Below are positions 23,471-33,269 of a stretch of 64,000 nucleotides of DNA, one piece after another (position 1 is the first letter of the stretch; each line of letters opens with the position of its first letter). Under the pieces are notes generated by a model. That model was not told the origin of the DNA. It saw only the letters and a list, made by a program, of their open reading frames with translations, and ran no database searches. This DNA is from JBELHO01 sp042091375 (GTDB lineage Bacteria > Pseudomonadota > Gammaproteobacteria > Enterobacterales > Alteromonadaceae), in assembly GCA_042091375.1 (NCBI GenBank), contig JBELHO010000003.1:1-64000 (forward strand), given 5' to 3'. Position numbers and translations under genes: made by a program.

Positions 23471-25474
23471 GTGGTGGATGAAAAATATTATGCGCTTGGA
23501 TTTTTATTTGCAATTGAAGCGATTATTTTTTCAGTCCTGGCATATTTATTATATTTTTATTTTCGTGGTCTAGAACGAAAGTATATTAAATACTGGGCTA
23601 TTTGTTTGTCGGCATTGGCCTTCAATCAATTAATTTTATCCATTGAATATTTTTTTGTTGAACAACTGACTTCATCGACTAGTCAAATGATATTGATATT
23701 TATGCGGCAAGTGAGTCAATATTTACACATACTATTTCTCTTGTTTGGCTTTTACCTTTGCGACAAGCAAAGAGATATCACACGGACAAACCAGCTGACT
23801 TATATTGCTTCTGTCATCGCCATTAGCCTTTTCGTCGCGATTTTTTACGTTACCAACCAACAAAGTGCTTATAATCATTTTTACCTACAGAAAAGTCTAA
23901 CTGAGTTTGTTTTCGGCTGCGCTTATTTAGCGATAGGTGTGCATTTATTCGGACGGCGCATTTTTCATTTTTCAGCTAAAATCATGATGGTTTTTAGTTT
24001 GATCATCAGTATGCGCTATTTAGTTTTTTCATTTTTATCCATTGTTGCGTTAACTGAGCCATGGTTTCAAATGTTCGACTCTTTACTGATCTATTTTGAC
24101 GTAGGGGCGAAGAGTATTTTGGCGTTTACATTTTTAGTATGGATCCACGGTGCCGAGCAAAACATAGCTGATCGAGCGATAAATAGGGCGCAATATTTGG
24201 GTAAACACGATGCATTAACAGGTGCCTTAAATCGCGAAAAAATTATTGAGAAGCTTCCTGATCTTATCAGCGGGGCAAAACAAAACAAACAAGACTTGAT
24301 CCTTTACTTAATTGACATTCGTCATTTTAAATATGTCAACGATACATATGGTTTAAAAGTAGGAGACTTAATTTTAGAAGAAGTGGTCAATCGTTTAAAT
24401 GCCAGTTTAATGTTGCCAAAAGTTGTTGGCCGTTTGGGAGGTGATTCGTTTATTTTTGCTATTGAAATAAATCATCAAAATCAGCAAGAACAAGGGGCTA
24501 CCCATTTACATGATATGATTGCTCGACCGTTTTTAGTAAAACATCACGAAGTTAATTTGGCTGCTAATATCGGCTATTGTGCGGCGCCAAAAGACGGTGT
24601 TGATGCCGAAGTGTTATTACACAAAGCTAATTTAGCTCTTTATCAAGCAGAAAGCAGCAATCAACCCAGTGTAAAATACGTTGCTGAAATGCAAGCCTAT
24701 GGCAAATACCTGATTGAGGTTGAAAAAGAAATAAAGCAAGCGTTGAAGAATAATGAGTTTGTTTTATATTTCCAACCGCAACTCAACTTAATGACCAATC
24801 GCATTGATGCGGTGGAAGCTTTGGTTAGATGGCAGCACCCTGACAGAGGTTTGTTACTGCCAAGTCAGTTTTTAGATGATGTTAATACCTTAGGCCTAAG
24901 TGGTGAGTTAGATAATTACGTTTTAGCACTTGCTTGTAAAAGTAATGCAGCTTGGTATCAGCAATATAAACGACGAGTGACAATCGCGGTTAATATGTCG
25001 GCAGTTGAATTTCAAGATGCGAAAATTATCTCCAAAATTCAAGAGTTATTATTTAAATATGACATGCCCTCAACTAACTTGGAGTTAGAAATTACTGAAA
25101 ATGTGGTTATTACTGATATCAGCTCGGCAATGGATACCATTATTACTTTGCAAAATATGGGGATAAAAGTGTCTATTGATGATTTTGGTACGGGATATTC
25201 CTCTCTGGCTTATTTAAGGGAGCTACCTATTGATAAAATAAAAATTGATCGCAGTTTTATCAAAGATTTTGCCACCAGTGATGCTGATTTGACCATAGTG
25301 AAGTCGATGATCAAACTCTCCCATGGGTTGGGAAAACGGGTATTGGCTGAAGGGGTTGAGACCAAAGAACAATTACAGTTATTAAGGCAACTAGGTTGCG
25401 ATGCAGTACAGGGATTTTTTATTAAAAAACCTTTGGCTGAAGAGAAATTTACTGATTATTTATCGAAAAGATGA
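23471..25474 (+). CDS. Membrane GGDEF/EAL protein, probable c-di-GMP phosphodiesterase
   Basis: About seven N-terminal membrane helices (residues 5-230) are followed by a GGDEF domain and an EAL domain. The cyclase signature is degenerate (RLGGDSF in place of GGDEF) and no RxxD inhibitory site is seen. The EAL half has intact catalytic features: EALVRW, ELEITENV, IDDFGTGYSSLAYL, KIDRSF and AEGVET. It is therefore most likely a c-di-GMP-degrading enzyme with an inactive or GTP-sensing GGDEF domain. The start is one of two consecutive GTG codons. A chemoreceptor gene follows. Confidence 0.9.
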   Translation: MVDEKYYALGFLFAIEAIIFSVLAYLLYFYFRGLERKYIKYWAICLSALAFNQLILSIEYFFVEQLTSSTSQMILIFMRQVSQYLHILFLLFGFYLCDKQRDITRTNQLTYIASVIAISLFVAIFYVTNQQSAYNHFYLQKSLTEFVFGCAYLAIGVHLFGRRIFHFSAKIMMVFSLIISMRYLVFSFLSIVALTEPWFQMFDSLLIYFDVGAKSILAFTFLVWIHGAEQNIADRAINRAQYLGKHDALTGALNREKIIEKLPDLISGAKQNKQDLILYLIDIRHFKYVNDTYGLKVGDLILEEVVNRLNASLMLPKVVGRLGGDSFIFAIEINHQNQQEQGATHLHDMIARPFLVKHHEVNLAANIGYCAAPKDGVDAEVLLHKANLALYQAESSNQPSVKYVAEMQAYGKYLIEVEKEIKQALKNNEFVLYFQPQLNLMTNRIDAVEALVRWQHPDRGLLLPSQFLDDVNTLGLSGELDNYVLALACKSNAAWYQQYKRRVTIAVNMSAVEFQDAKIISKIQELLFKYDMPSTNLELEITENVVITDISSAMDTIITLQNMGIKVSIDDFGTGYSSLAYLRELPIDKIKIDRSFIKDFATSDADLTIVKSMIKLSHGLGKRVLAEGVETKEQLQLLRQLGCDAVQGFFIKKPLAEEKFTDYLSKR

Positions 25475-25613
25475 TAATGAGCTCAACTTTTTTTCGTTAG
25501 TTACGATAGGCTAAAAATATGACATAGATAAATTATTATAGTTTTGTTACAAAAACAAAATTTTGTTGAAAATCTGAAATACTTTTTTACAATGTATTAG
25601 TTTTTTTTGCGAA

Positions 25614-27482
25614 ATGCACTTTATGTTAATTAAATATAAATTATTGGTAAATACTGCTATTTTGGTTTTAGCGATGTTAATAATGTTAGGGATTGTTAAC
25701 TACACCATAAACTCATTGCAAGGTGATATTACTGTTGATAGACAAATATCAACAGTTGATGTACTTGTTTTACAACTGAGACGTAACGAGAAAGACTTTT
25801 TAGCGAGAAAAGAACTAAAGTATGTTGATAAATTTGAAACGAATTTTAAAAAATTAGAAATATCTTTAAATGAGTTAGAAAAATCATTCCTTCAAATGGA
25901 TTCTCAGCTAGTTGAAATTGCTCAGTTGAAGCAAACTTTGGTTGAGTATCATCAACACTTCAATAATATAGTTAAGTTACAGCAACATATTGGTTTGAAT
26001 CGAAAAGACGGCCTTTATGGTGAGCTGCGTGCGGCAGTTCATCAAGTTGAAGACCTTATCGGTAGTTATGACTACGAATTACTGAGCTTAGTCTTACAGT
26101 TACGTCGAAATGAAAAGGATTTTATGTTGCGTCTTGATGAAAAATATCTAGATAAATGGGAGAAAAATTCTACTGTTTTACTCTCAAGTGTAAAATCAAG
26201 TGATCTTCAACCGCAATTAATTGAACAGATAAAAGTAGCTTTATCCGACTATCAATTAGCTTTCACTAATCTTGTAAAAGCACAGAGAGAATTGGGCTTT
26301 TCTGCTGATAAAGGCTCCAACGGTAAAATGCGCGATGCCATTCATAAAGTGGATAAAGTACTCGGTGTACTCTTAGCTAAAAGCATGAAAAATGTCAAAG
26401 AGCACATAATGTTTGTTAATTTGACTGCGTATTCGGTGTTTTTTATCATTTCTATCATAGCCTTCATATTTGCTGCTTATATAAGCCGAAGTATACTTAA
26501 AGCTATAAACCGATTAAAAAACACAATGAATGAAATAGCTAAAAGCAAAGATTTATCGATTATTTGTAATAGCAATTCCAATGATGAAATTTCTGAAATG
26601 GCTGATGTGTTTAATCGTATGATATCAAGTTTCAGACAATTAATTATTAAAGTCCATGATTCTGTTGATACGATTAATAATGTCACTGATAGCTTAGCTA
26701 AAAATATCCAATCTGCCAATGATGGTGTTAATTCACAAATACAACAAACCGATCTTGTTGCTACCGCTGTAACCGAAATGGTAGCTACTGTTGACGAAAT
26801 CGGTAATAACACCAACGAAGCAGCAAATAAGGCGCAAGTCACTTATCGCAATGCTGAAATGGGCAAGTCAAAGGTTGATACGACCATTGTTCACATAGAC
26901 CAGTTGTCCTCTAAATTATTAGAATCTGAAAGCATTGTTGATGAATTAGCCACAGATAGTGACACTATTGGCTCAGTATTAGATGTGATCAGAGGTATTG
27001 CCGAACAAACTAATTTATTGGCACTCAATGCCGCCATTGAGGCAGCAAGAGCTGGAGAGCAAGGTAGAGGTTTTGCTGTCGTCGCAGATGAGGTAAGAAC
27101 CTTAGCCAGCAGAACACAAGATTCAACACAAGAGATTGAAGCCATCATCAGCTCATTGCAATCCCGCACTAAACAAATTGTAGCCCATATGTCGGATTGT
27201 AGAATTCAAGGGCAAAATAGTGCTGCACAAGCCGGTTCTGCTGGCCAGATGTTAGAGCTTATAACGACCGATGCTTCGACCATTATGGAAATGAGTTCAG
27301 CTATAGCCTTGTCCATTAAAGAACAAGTTGTTGTCGCGAACGATGTAAATGAAAATGTTGTGATGATAAGAGATGTAGCTGGTCAAACGGCTGAGTCAGC
27401 TCGTCAAAATAAGCAAACTTCAGAAGAACTAATGTTTCAAGCAAACATACTCAACAAAGAAGTGAACAGTTTTTCTGTTTAG
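25614..27482 (+). CDS. Methyl-accepting chemotaxis protein with HBM sensor domain
   Basis: An N-terminal membrane helix (about 10-30) and a second near residue 270 bracket a long helical periplasmic domain. That domain carries two related modules, each starting LQLRRNEKDF (about residues 46 and 162), the mark of a helical bimodular (HBM) sensor. HAMP follows, then the signalling hairpin with the highly conserved tip EQTNLLALNAAIEAARAGEQ. HBM receptors such as McpS bind organic acids; the ligand here is unknown. An ATG three codons later (25623) is an alternative start. Confidence 0.93.
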   Translation: MHFMLIKYKLLVNTAILVLAMLIMLGIVNYTINSLQGDITVDRQISTVDVLVLQLRRNEKDFLARKELKYVDKFETNFKKLEISLNELEKSFLQMDSQLVEIAQLKQTLVEYHQHFNNIVKLQQHIGLNRKDGLYGELRAAVHQVEDLIGSYDYELLSLVLQLRRNEKDFMLRLDEKYLDKWEKNSTVLLSSVKSSDLQPQLIEQIKVALSDYQLAFTNLVKAQRELGFSADKGSNGKMRDAIHKVDKVLGVLLAKSMKNVKEHIMFVNLTAYSVFFIISIIAFIFAAYISRSILKAINRLKNTMNEIAKSKDLSIICNSNSNDEISEMADVFNRMISSFRQLIIKVHDSVDTINNVTDSLAKNIQSANDGVNSQIQQTDLVATAVTEMVATVDEIGNNTNEAANKAQVTYRNAEMGKSKVDTTIVHIDQLSSKLLESESIVDELATDSDTIGSVLDVIRGIAEQTNLLALNAAIEAARAGEQGRGFAVVADEVRTLASRTQDSTQEIEAIISSLQSRTKQIVAHMSDCRIQGQNSAAQAGSAGQMLELITTDASTIMEMSSAIALSIKEQVVVANDVNENVVMIRDVAGQTAESARQNKQTSEELMFQANILNKEVNSFSV

Positions 27483-27511
27483 TTATTATTTGTTGCCAAT
27501 ATACTCACAAT

Positions 27512-27540
27512 AAAGGCGAAACTCGAAAGTTTCGCCTTTT
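27512..27540. terminator. Bidirectional terminator between MCP gene and hslU
   Basis: A perfect 12-bp stem AAAGGCGAAACT / AGTTTCGCCTTT with loop CGAA is flanked by A and T runs, so it can end transcripts from both convergent genes. Confidence 0.92.
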
Positions 27541-27565
27541 GATAAAATCAATTATGGTTGGTTTT

Positions 27566-28894
27566 CTAAAGAATAAACCGACTTAGATCTTCATTTTTAA
27601 CTACATCATTTAGTGTGGTTTCAACAAATTGTTTGTCGATCACTATGACTTCACCTGCGCGATCGTTGGCGGTGAAGGATATTTCTTCGGTGAGGCGTTC
27701 CATCATGGTGTGCAGTCGACGAGCACCTATGTTTTCGGTTGTTTCATTGACTTGCCAAGCGGCATTAGCAATGGCCTCAATGCCGTCTTCACTGAATGAA
27801 ATATTCACTGACTCAGTGGCCATTAAGGCAATGTATTGCTCTGTTAAAGAGGCATTAGGCTCAGTGAGAATACGCACAAAATCTTCGGTGGTTAGAGCCT
27901 TTAACTCAACCCTGATCGGCAAACGACCTTGTAACTCCGGGATCAAGTCAGAAGGCTTAGCCATTTGAAAAGCACCCGAGGTAATGAATAAAATATGGTC
28001 GGTTTTTATCATGCCGTGTTTAGTGGTGATCGTTGACCCTTCAACTAAAGGTAACAAATCACGTTGCACGCCTTCGCGAGAAACATCTGGTCCTGAGCTG
28101 TCACCTCGTTTGCAAATCTTGTCAATTTCATCAATAAAAACAATGCCGTTTTGCTCTACTGATTCTAGTGCTTTGGCTTTAATATCTTCTTGGTTAACAA
28201 TTTTACCTGCTTCTTCCTCTTGCAATGCTTTAAAAGCGTCAGTGATTTTCAATTTGCGTTTATTGGTTTTTTCACTGGTGATATTTTGAAACATGTTTTG
28301 CAACTGTGAAGTCATGTCCTCCATTCCCGGTGGTGACATAATTTCTATTCCTACTTGCGGTGCAGCAATATCTAACTCTATCTCCTTGTCATCCAATTGC
28401 CCCTCGCGTAATTTTTTTCTGAAAATTTGCCGAGTATTGCTATTGTCTGTGCTACCGCCAGAGTTAAAATCATCTTTAGGTTGAGGCAGTAGTACATCCA
28501 GAATCCGCTCTTCTGCGGCTTCTTCGGCCAAGTGTTTGACCCTGGCCATTTCTTGCTCTTTAGTCATTTTAAACGCGATATCAGCTAGATCGCGTATGAT
28601 TGTTTCAACTTCTTTACCAACATAACCGACTTCAGTAAATTTGGTGGCTTCTACCTTGATAAAAGGTGAATTGGCCAGTTTTGCTAAACGACGGGCAATT
28701 TCTGTTTTACCAACACCGGTTGGGCCGATCATTAAGATATTTTTGGGAGTAACTTCGTTGCGTAACTCTTCGCTTAGCTGCATGCGCCGCCAACGATTTC
28801 TCAAGGCAATAGCAACAGCGCGTTTGGCATCGTTTTGACCAACAATGTGGTTATCTAATTCGTGAACTATTTCACGTGGAGTCATATTTGACAT
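27566..28894 (-). CDS. hslU: ATP-dependent protease ATPase subunit HslU
   Basis: This AAA+ unfoldase of the HslUV (ClpYQ) protease has Walker A MIGPTGVGKTE, Walker B IVFIDEIDKI and the sensor/C-terminal segment ENIGARRLHT. Length is 442 residues. The C-terminus ends DLSRFIL, matching the tail that activates HslV. It follows hslV by 23 bases. Confidence 0.98.
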   Translation of the reverse strand: MSNMTPREIVHELDNHIVGQNDAKRAVAIALRNRWRRMQLSEELRNEVTPKNILMIGPTGVGKTEIARRLAKLANSPFIKVEATKFTEVGYVGKEVETIIRDLADIAFKMTKEQEMARVKHLAEEAAEERILDVLLPQPKDDFNSGGSTDNSNTRQIFRKKLREGQLDDKEIELDIAAPQVGIEIMSPPGMEDMTSQLQNMFQNITSEKTNKRKLKITDAFKALQEEEAGKIVNQEDIKAKALESVEQNGIVFIDEIDKICKRGDSSGPDVSREGVQRDLLPLVEGSTITTKHGMIKTDHILFITSGAFQMAKPSDLIPELQGRLPIRVELKALTTEDFVRILTEPNASLTEQYIALMATESVNISFSEDGIEAIANAAWQVNETTENIGARRLHTMMERLTEEISFTANDRAGEVIVIDKQFVETTLNDVVKNEDLSRFIL

Positions 28895-28917
28895 CTTTGC
28901 TTCCTTAATGACGGCGT

Positions 28918-29436
28918 TTAAAGTTCATCAATGGTTTGTTGCTGGTTAGTATAAACACATATATCACCGGCAATAGTTAACGACTTTTCAACAATATCTC
29001 TTGCCGATAAATCGGTATTTTCAAGTAAGGCAGTGGCTGCTGATTGGGCATAATTTCCGCCGCTGCCAATAGCAATTAAATCGTGCTCAGGCTGAACTAC
29101 GTCGCCGTTACCTGTGATGATCAACGACGTTGTCTGATCTGCAACTGCTAGTAGGGCTTCAAGCTTGCGCAAGGCGCGATCGCTTCGCCAGTCTTTAGCA
29201 AGTTCAACTGCGGCTTTAGTTAAATGCCCTTGATATTGCTCTAATTTACTTTCAAATCGTTCGAATAAGGTAAATGCATCAGCTGTGCCTCCGGCAAAGC
29301 CCGCAAGTACTTGATCGTTATAAAGCCTACGTACTTTTTTAGCATTGCCTTTCATCACCGTATTACCTAGTGATACTTGTCCATCTCCACCAATAGCGAC
29401 TTTACCGTTGCGTCTAACGGATACAATAGTTGTCAT
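28918..29436 (-). CDS. hslV: ATP-dependent protease catalytic subunit HslV
   Basis: This proteasome-beta-like threonine peptidase has the catalytic Thr right after the initiator Met (MTTIVSVRRNGKVAIGGDGQ). Other conserved features are VRRLYNDQVLAGFAGGTAD and AIGSGGNYAQSAA. It forms a dodecamer capped by HslU and degrades misfolded and regulatory proteins. ftsN lies upstream on the same strand, as in E. coli. Confidence 0.98.
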   Translation of the reverse strand: MTTIVSVRRNGKVAIGGDGQVSLGNTVMKGNAKKVRRLYNDQVLAGFAGGTADAFTLFERFESKLEQYQGHLTKAAVELAKDWRSDRALRKLEALLAVADQTTSLIITGNGDVVQPEHDLIAIGSGGNYAQSAATALLENTDLSARDIVEKSLTIAGDICVYTNQQQTIDEL

Positions 29437-29715
29437 AGATTAACCTCAAAAATTATTGTCAATAAATAGTTACCGACAGCTACAATAACCAATTAAGTTC
29501 ACTGCACATGAATGTTTGGCGAACCTTAACTACACTATTGCTGGGTATTTATTGTAAAGAGAGAATGCTTTTTCTGCAGTCATAACTTGCCATTTGAACA
29601 ATCAAACGCATGAGTTACGTGAACTGAAAAAGTGATACGTCTCTGTACCTAAAGGTACAAAATTCAATTTTCATTTCGTACATAAATTGGCATTGTATTA
29701 ATGCCTGAGTATATT
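29437..29715 (-). other. hslV leader / intergenic region
   Basis: This stretch between ftsN and hslV holds no ORF I can support. It contains a small hairpin TGTACC-TAAA-GGTACA (29645-29660). If the sigma-32 candidate is used, this is a long untranslated leader. Confidence 0.4.
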
Positions 29716-29743
29716 AAATAGGGATGTTTATAGACTTTTCAAG
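29716..29743 (-). promoter_or_regulatory. Candidate sigma-32 heat-shock promoter of hslVU
   Basis: On the minus strand CTTGAAA (29743-29737), 13 bases, then CCCTATTT (29723-29716) matches the sigma-32 consensus CTTGAAA / CCCCATNT with one mismatch. It would give an unusually long leader of about 270 bases. hslVU is a known heat-shock operon. Confidence 0.6.
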
Positions 29744-29756
29744 GAACAGTCGCTAA

Positions 29757-30317
29757 TTAATTCCAGCCCCAGATTTGGCAGGTAGTGATATTGTTACTGC
29801 TCAATTGATGTTTATCTTTTTCTGCTTGGCGTTTTTTTTCATAGGGGCCTAGATATACTTTATACCAAGTACCATTAGTGCCTTTAGCTGAGCTAATTTG
29901 CGCAGATAAGCCGGCAAAGGCAATCGTCGCTTTCATCACTTCTGCTTGTTTTTGCGTTTTAAAAGAACCACATTGCATCTTATAAGGGCCTTTATTGACC
30001 ACATCGTATTGACTTTCTTCTACTTGTTTAGATTTTAGATGTTCGATGTATTGCCACTTCTCTTGCGGCGGGCTAGGTAATTCAACAGCAGGTTGATGTT
30101 TAATGACTGCTTTGCTGTTTGGTATTTTAGTGCTGGAATGCTGGTTTTTAATTGACCACAAAAAATAACCAAAAGCACCTATAGCTAGTATAGTCATTGC
30201 ACCAATAATTTTAATTTTGATCGGCATTAACGGCTTTTGTTGTGTCGATTTTTTTTTGTATGGATTATGCTTTTTTTTCGATGCGCGAGGTCGTGAAACG
30301 TAATCTTGATGAGCCAT
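29757..30317 (-). CDS. ftsN: Cell-division SPOR protein, FtsN-like
   Basis: The protein has a basic cytoplasmic N-terminus (residues 1-30), one membrane helix (about 32-50), a linker, and a C-terminal SPOR domain (about 108-186, MQCGSFKTQKQAEVMKATIA and WYKVYLGPY). SPOR domains bind denuded septal glycan; FtsN activates septal synthesis. It is short (186 residues against about 320 in E. coli), with a reduced linker. The position priA-ftsN-hslVU matches E. coli, though cytR is absent. Confidence 0.9.
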   Translation of the reverse strand: MAHQDYVSRPRASKKKHNPYKKKSTQQKPLMPIKIKIIGAMTILAIGAFGYFLWSIKNQHSSTKIPNSKAVIKHQPAVELPSPPQEKWQYIEHLKSKQVEESQYDVVNKGPYKMQCGSFKTQKQAEVMKATIAFAGLSAQISSAKGTNGTWYKVYLGPYEKKRQAEKDKHQLSSNNITTCQIWGWN

Positions 30318-30420
30318 GTTGGGGACCGCAAATTAAATCAATAACTATAAATATAAGGTTATTTTAACTAAGTTGATGACAAATAACACGCGATAAAGTT
30401 GATATTAACTATTGTCAATA

Positions 30421-32640
30421 TCACCAACTTAAATCGATGGGATCAATGTCAATTGACCAGCGCAATTTATGATGCAGTTTTTGTTGCTCAACAGCGGCAA
30501 TGATCAAGCGCATATTCCGGTGTAAATGTGCCCGCGAATTGGCTTGAATAACTAGATGGAAACGGTATTTTCCTGCTTTCTTTTCCATAGCCGCAGGCAT
30601 TGGCCCAATGAACTGGCCATGGCTGATCGGCAGTTGTATTATTTGCTGTAAAAATTTTTCAGGATAAGAGGGATAGTTTGCTTCTGCTCTTATTAATGCC
30701 TGAAAGCTAAATGGTGGTAACGGGATAATACTTCGTTCGTTTAATGCTTGCCTAGCAAAATGTGAATAACCGTTGTGAACTAAGTCTTGTAGTAAAGGGT
30801 GTTGTGGATAATTGGTTTGTATCAATACTTGCCCTGGTTTACTCTCGCGCCCAGCTCGACCAGCAACTTGTACTAACAACTGTGCCATGTTCTCTGCTGC
30901 CCGAAAATCATAGCTAAATAATGCTCCGTCAACATCTAACATGGCTACTGTGGTGACATTGGGAAAGTGGTGACCTTTGGCTAGCATCTGTGTACCAATT
31001 AAAATTTGATGTTCATTGGCATTGATCTGCTGTAGTAATTTATTGAGTTGACCTTTGCGACGAGTACTGTCTCGGTCAATACGAACTATGCTGTGCGTCG
31101 CGAACAAGCTGGTTAAATGTTCTTCAATTTGTTCAGTGCCTTGTCCTACCGGGCTAATATTAACGCTATGGCAACTGGGACATTGACTGGGTACTGGTTG
31201 AAAATTAGCACAGTGATGGCAGATTAATAGGCCTTGTTGACGGTGTAATGTATATGGTTTATCACACCGTTGACAGTGAGCAACCCAGTGACATTGGTCA
31301 CATTCAATTGCCGGTGCATAACCGCGTCGATTGAGAAATATCAGTACTTGCTCGCCCCGTTGCAAGGTGTTTGCAATAGCCTCTCTAAGGGGGGAGGACA
31401 AGCCAAGACTCGCTGGGTGTTCAGTGGTATTAATCAATGACATTTTTGCTGGTTTACTATTGCCAGCTCTGCTGTTTAATCTGTGGTGGCAATAGCTCTT
31501 TTGTTGCGCATTGTGTAACGATTCAAAGCTTGGTGTGGCACTGCCTAATACGATCGGAATATTGAGTTGTTTAGCCCTGATCAGTGCAACATCACGGCCG
31601 TGATAGCGAAAATTATCTTGTTGCTTAAACGAACTGTCATGCTCTTCATCAACGATAATTAAGCCTAACTGGGCAAGTGGAGTAAATACCGCTGATCGCG
31701 TACCTATCACAATGGCAGCGTTGCCCTGCAATGCATTGCGCCATGTTTGGTATCGCTCGCGATCATTTAATCCAGAGTGGTGCAAGAAAATAGGGACATT
31801 GAAACGCTGTTCAAAGCGAGATAATGTCTGCGGCGTTAAGCCAATTTCTGGCACCAGGACTAACACTTGTCGGTCTTGAATTAATACCTTTTCCATGGTT
31901 TGTAAATAGACTTCGGTTTTGCCGCTTCCAGTGATGCCCTCAACTAAATGACAAATATATTGGTCAAGTGAATTGGTTATTGCCGAAACAATAACGGCTT
32001 GTTCAGTTGATAAATGATGTTTATCTGATGCATTTAAATTATCTGCTTGCCAGCGATAGCGGTCAATCTCAGCAACTTTTTGCTCGATAAGTCCCCTTGA
32101 TGCTAAGGCATTTAATTGGCTTGTAGTAAAACCTAATGTGCGGATTTCAACTGCGCTTAATTTAGGGTGGGCGTCGATCAATTGATATAGAGCTCTTTGC
32201 TTATGCGCAGATTTTGCTATCGTGTTTGGTACGCCATTAGTAGCAGTGCTGTCGATTTGTTCAACCACAAGCCAATACATCATTACCGGTATTTCAGGTG
32301 TTTTTGCTTGCCGCAATAACACAGGTAAAGCTTGTTGAAATACTTCGCCTATGGGGTGGTGGTAGTAGTCTGCGCACAGTGTTAATAACTTGAGTAGCGA
32401 TTTAGGAAAATGATCTGCCGATTTTATTTGGCTAAGTATCGGTTTAATTTTATCAGTTGGTATAGCTGATTGTTCATCTATCGCAAGGATAATTCCTATG
32501 ACTTTTCGATTAGCAAAATTAACTAATACCCGCTGACCGATAACCAATTCTTCTGGAAAGTGAGAACTTGACACCGCGTAAGTAAATAGTTGGCGCATTG
32601 GCACAGGAATGGCAACTTGTAAATAGTGAACTTTTGACAC
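30421..32640 (-). CDS. priA: Primosomal replication-restart helicase PriA
   Basis: This 3'-to-5' superfamily 2 helicase restarts stalled forks and loads the primosome. The N-terminal DNA-binding domain precedes helicase motifs Walker A GITGSGKTEVYL and IIVDEEHDSSFKQQD. The zinc-binding region has paired cysteines (CDQCHWVAHCQRC, CHHC, CPSC). Length is 739 residues. It is divergent from rpmE, as in E. coli. Confidence 0.97.
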   Translation of the reverse strand: MSKVHYLQVAIPVPMRQLFTYAVSSSHFPEELVIGQRVLVNFANRKVIGIILAIDEQSAIPTDKIKPILSQIKSADHFPKSLLKLLTLCADYYHHPIGEVFQQALPVLLRQAKTPEIPVMMYWLVVEQIDSTATNGVPNTIAKSAHKQRALYQLIDAHPKLSAVEIRTLGFTTSQLNALASRGLIEQKVAEIDRYRWQADNLNASDKHHLSTEQAVIVSAITNSLDQYICHLVEGITGSGKTEVYLQTMEKVLIQDRQVLVLVPEIGLTPQTLSRFEQRFNVPIFLHHSGLNDRERYQTWRNALQGNAAIVIGTRSAVFTPLAQLGLIIVDEEHDSSFKQQDNFRYHGRDVALIRAKQLNIPIVLGSATPSFESLHNAQQKSYCHHRLNSRAGNSKPAKMSLINTTEHPASLGLSSPLREAIANTLQRGEQVLIFLNRRGYAPAIECDQCHWVAHCQRCDKPYTLHRQQGLLICHHCANFQPVPSQCPSCHSVNISPVGQGTEQIEEHLTSLFATHSIVRIDRDSTRRKGQLNKLLQQINANEHQILIGTQMLAKGHHFPNVTTVAMLDVDGALFSYDFRAAENMAQLLVQVAGRAGRESKPGQVLIQTNYPQHPLLQDLVHNGYSHFARQALNERSIIPLPPFSFQALIRAEANYPSYPEKFLQQIIQLPISHGQFIGPMPAAMEKKAGKYRFHLVIQANSRAHLHRNMRLIIAAVEQQKLHHKLRWSIDIDPIDLSW

Positions 32641-32748
32641 ATCGACCTGTTTATAAATAAAGTTGGTTTATTTTGACTGTTTCAACCAGTGATGTCCAAG
32701 AGAAAGGTTGGTTTTTGATAAAATTGGTTATTTATTTACCATATGGGC

Positions 32749-32777
32749 TTGCCTTGACTACCGTGATAACTTATCAT
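32749..32777 (+). promoter_or_regulatory. Candidate rpmE promoter with overlapping palindrome
   Basis: TTGCCT (32749-32754), 17 bases, then TATCAT (32772-32777) forms a sigma-70-type promoter about 90 bases before rpmE. The -10 is embedded in the palindrome TGATAA-C-TTATCA (32764-32776), which may be an operator. Confidence 0.5.
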
Positions 32778-32864
32778 TCGCCACCATTATTTTTTAACTC
32801 GTATGGTGCTTAGCAGAAAATACTAGCTGACTAAGTGGCGATACGGCCTTATACAGAGGTTTCC

Positions 32865-33077
32865 ATGAAAAACACGATCCACCCTAAATACGTTGAAATT
32901 AAAGCTACTTGCTCATGTGGTAACGTTATCACTACACGTTCAACCCGAGGCAAAGATATCCACTTAGATGTATGCTCATCTTGCCACCCTTTTTACACAG
33001 GTAAGCAAAAAGCCGCTGAAACTGGCGGGCGTGTAGACAAATTTAACAAGCGTTTCGGTGCGTTAAGTAAGAAGTAA
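32865..33077 (+). CDS. rpmE: 50S ribosomal protein L31 (zinc-binding type)
   Basis: The 70-residue protein begins MKNTIHPKYVEIKATCSCGN and has the zinc-ligand cysteines CSCG and CSSC, so it is the zinc-containing form. I start at 32865, behind AGAGG; the open frame extends to 32835 without homology. A paralogue lacking cysteines, often Zur-controlled, is not in the window. Confidence 0.97.
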   Translation: MKNTIHPKYVEIKATCSCGNVITTRSTRGKDIHLDVCSSCHPFYTGKQKAAETGGRVDKFNKRFGALSKK

Positions 33078-33110
33078 TCTTATATTTTATCATTCAACCG
33101 ATGTTTGTAT

Positions 33111-33134
33111 AAAAGCGCCTCTGGGCGCTTTTTT
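33111..33134 (+). terminator. rpmE rho-independent terminator
   Basis: A 9-bp stem AAAAGCGCC / GGCGCTTTT with loop TCTG is followed by a T run. Confidence 0.93.
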
Positions 33135-33269
33135 AATTATTGTAGACAATAATGTCTTTGAGATTGTTGGCATGTCATCGCTTTTTTCACAATAATCAAA
33201 GCTTGTTTGAACCGTCATAGCTAGTTATGCTAGATCCCCTATTGTTATAATCTGCTATAGTGCTTATTT

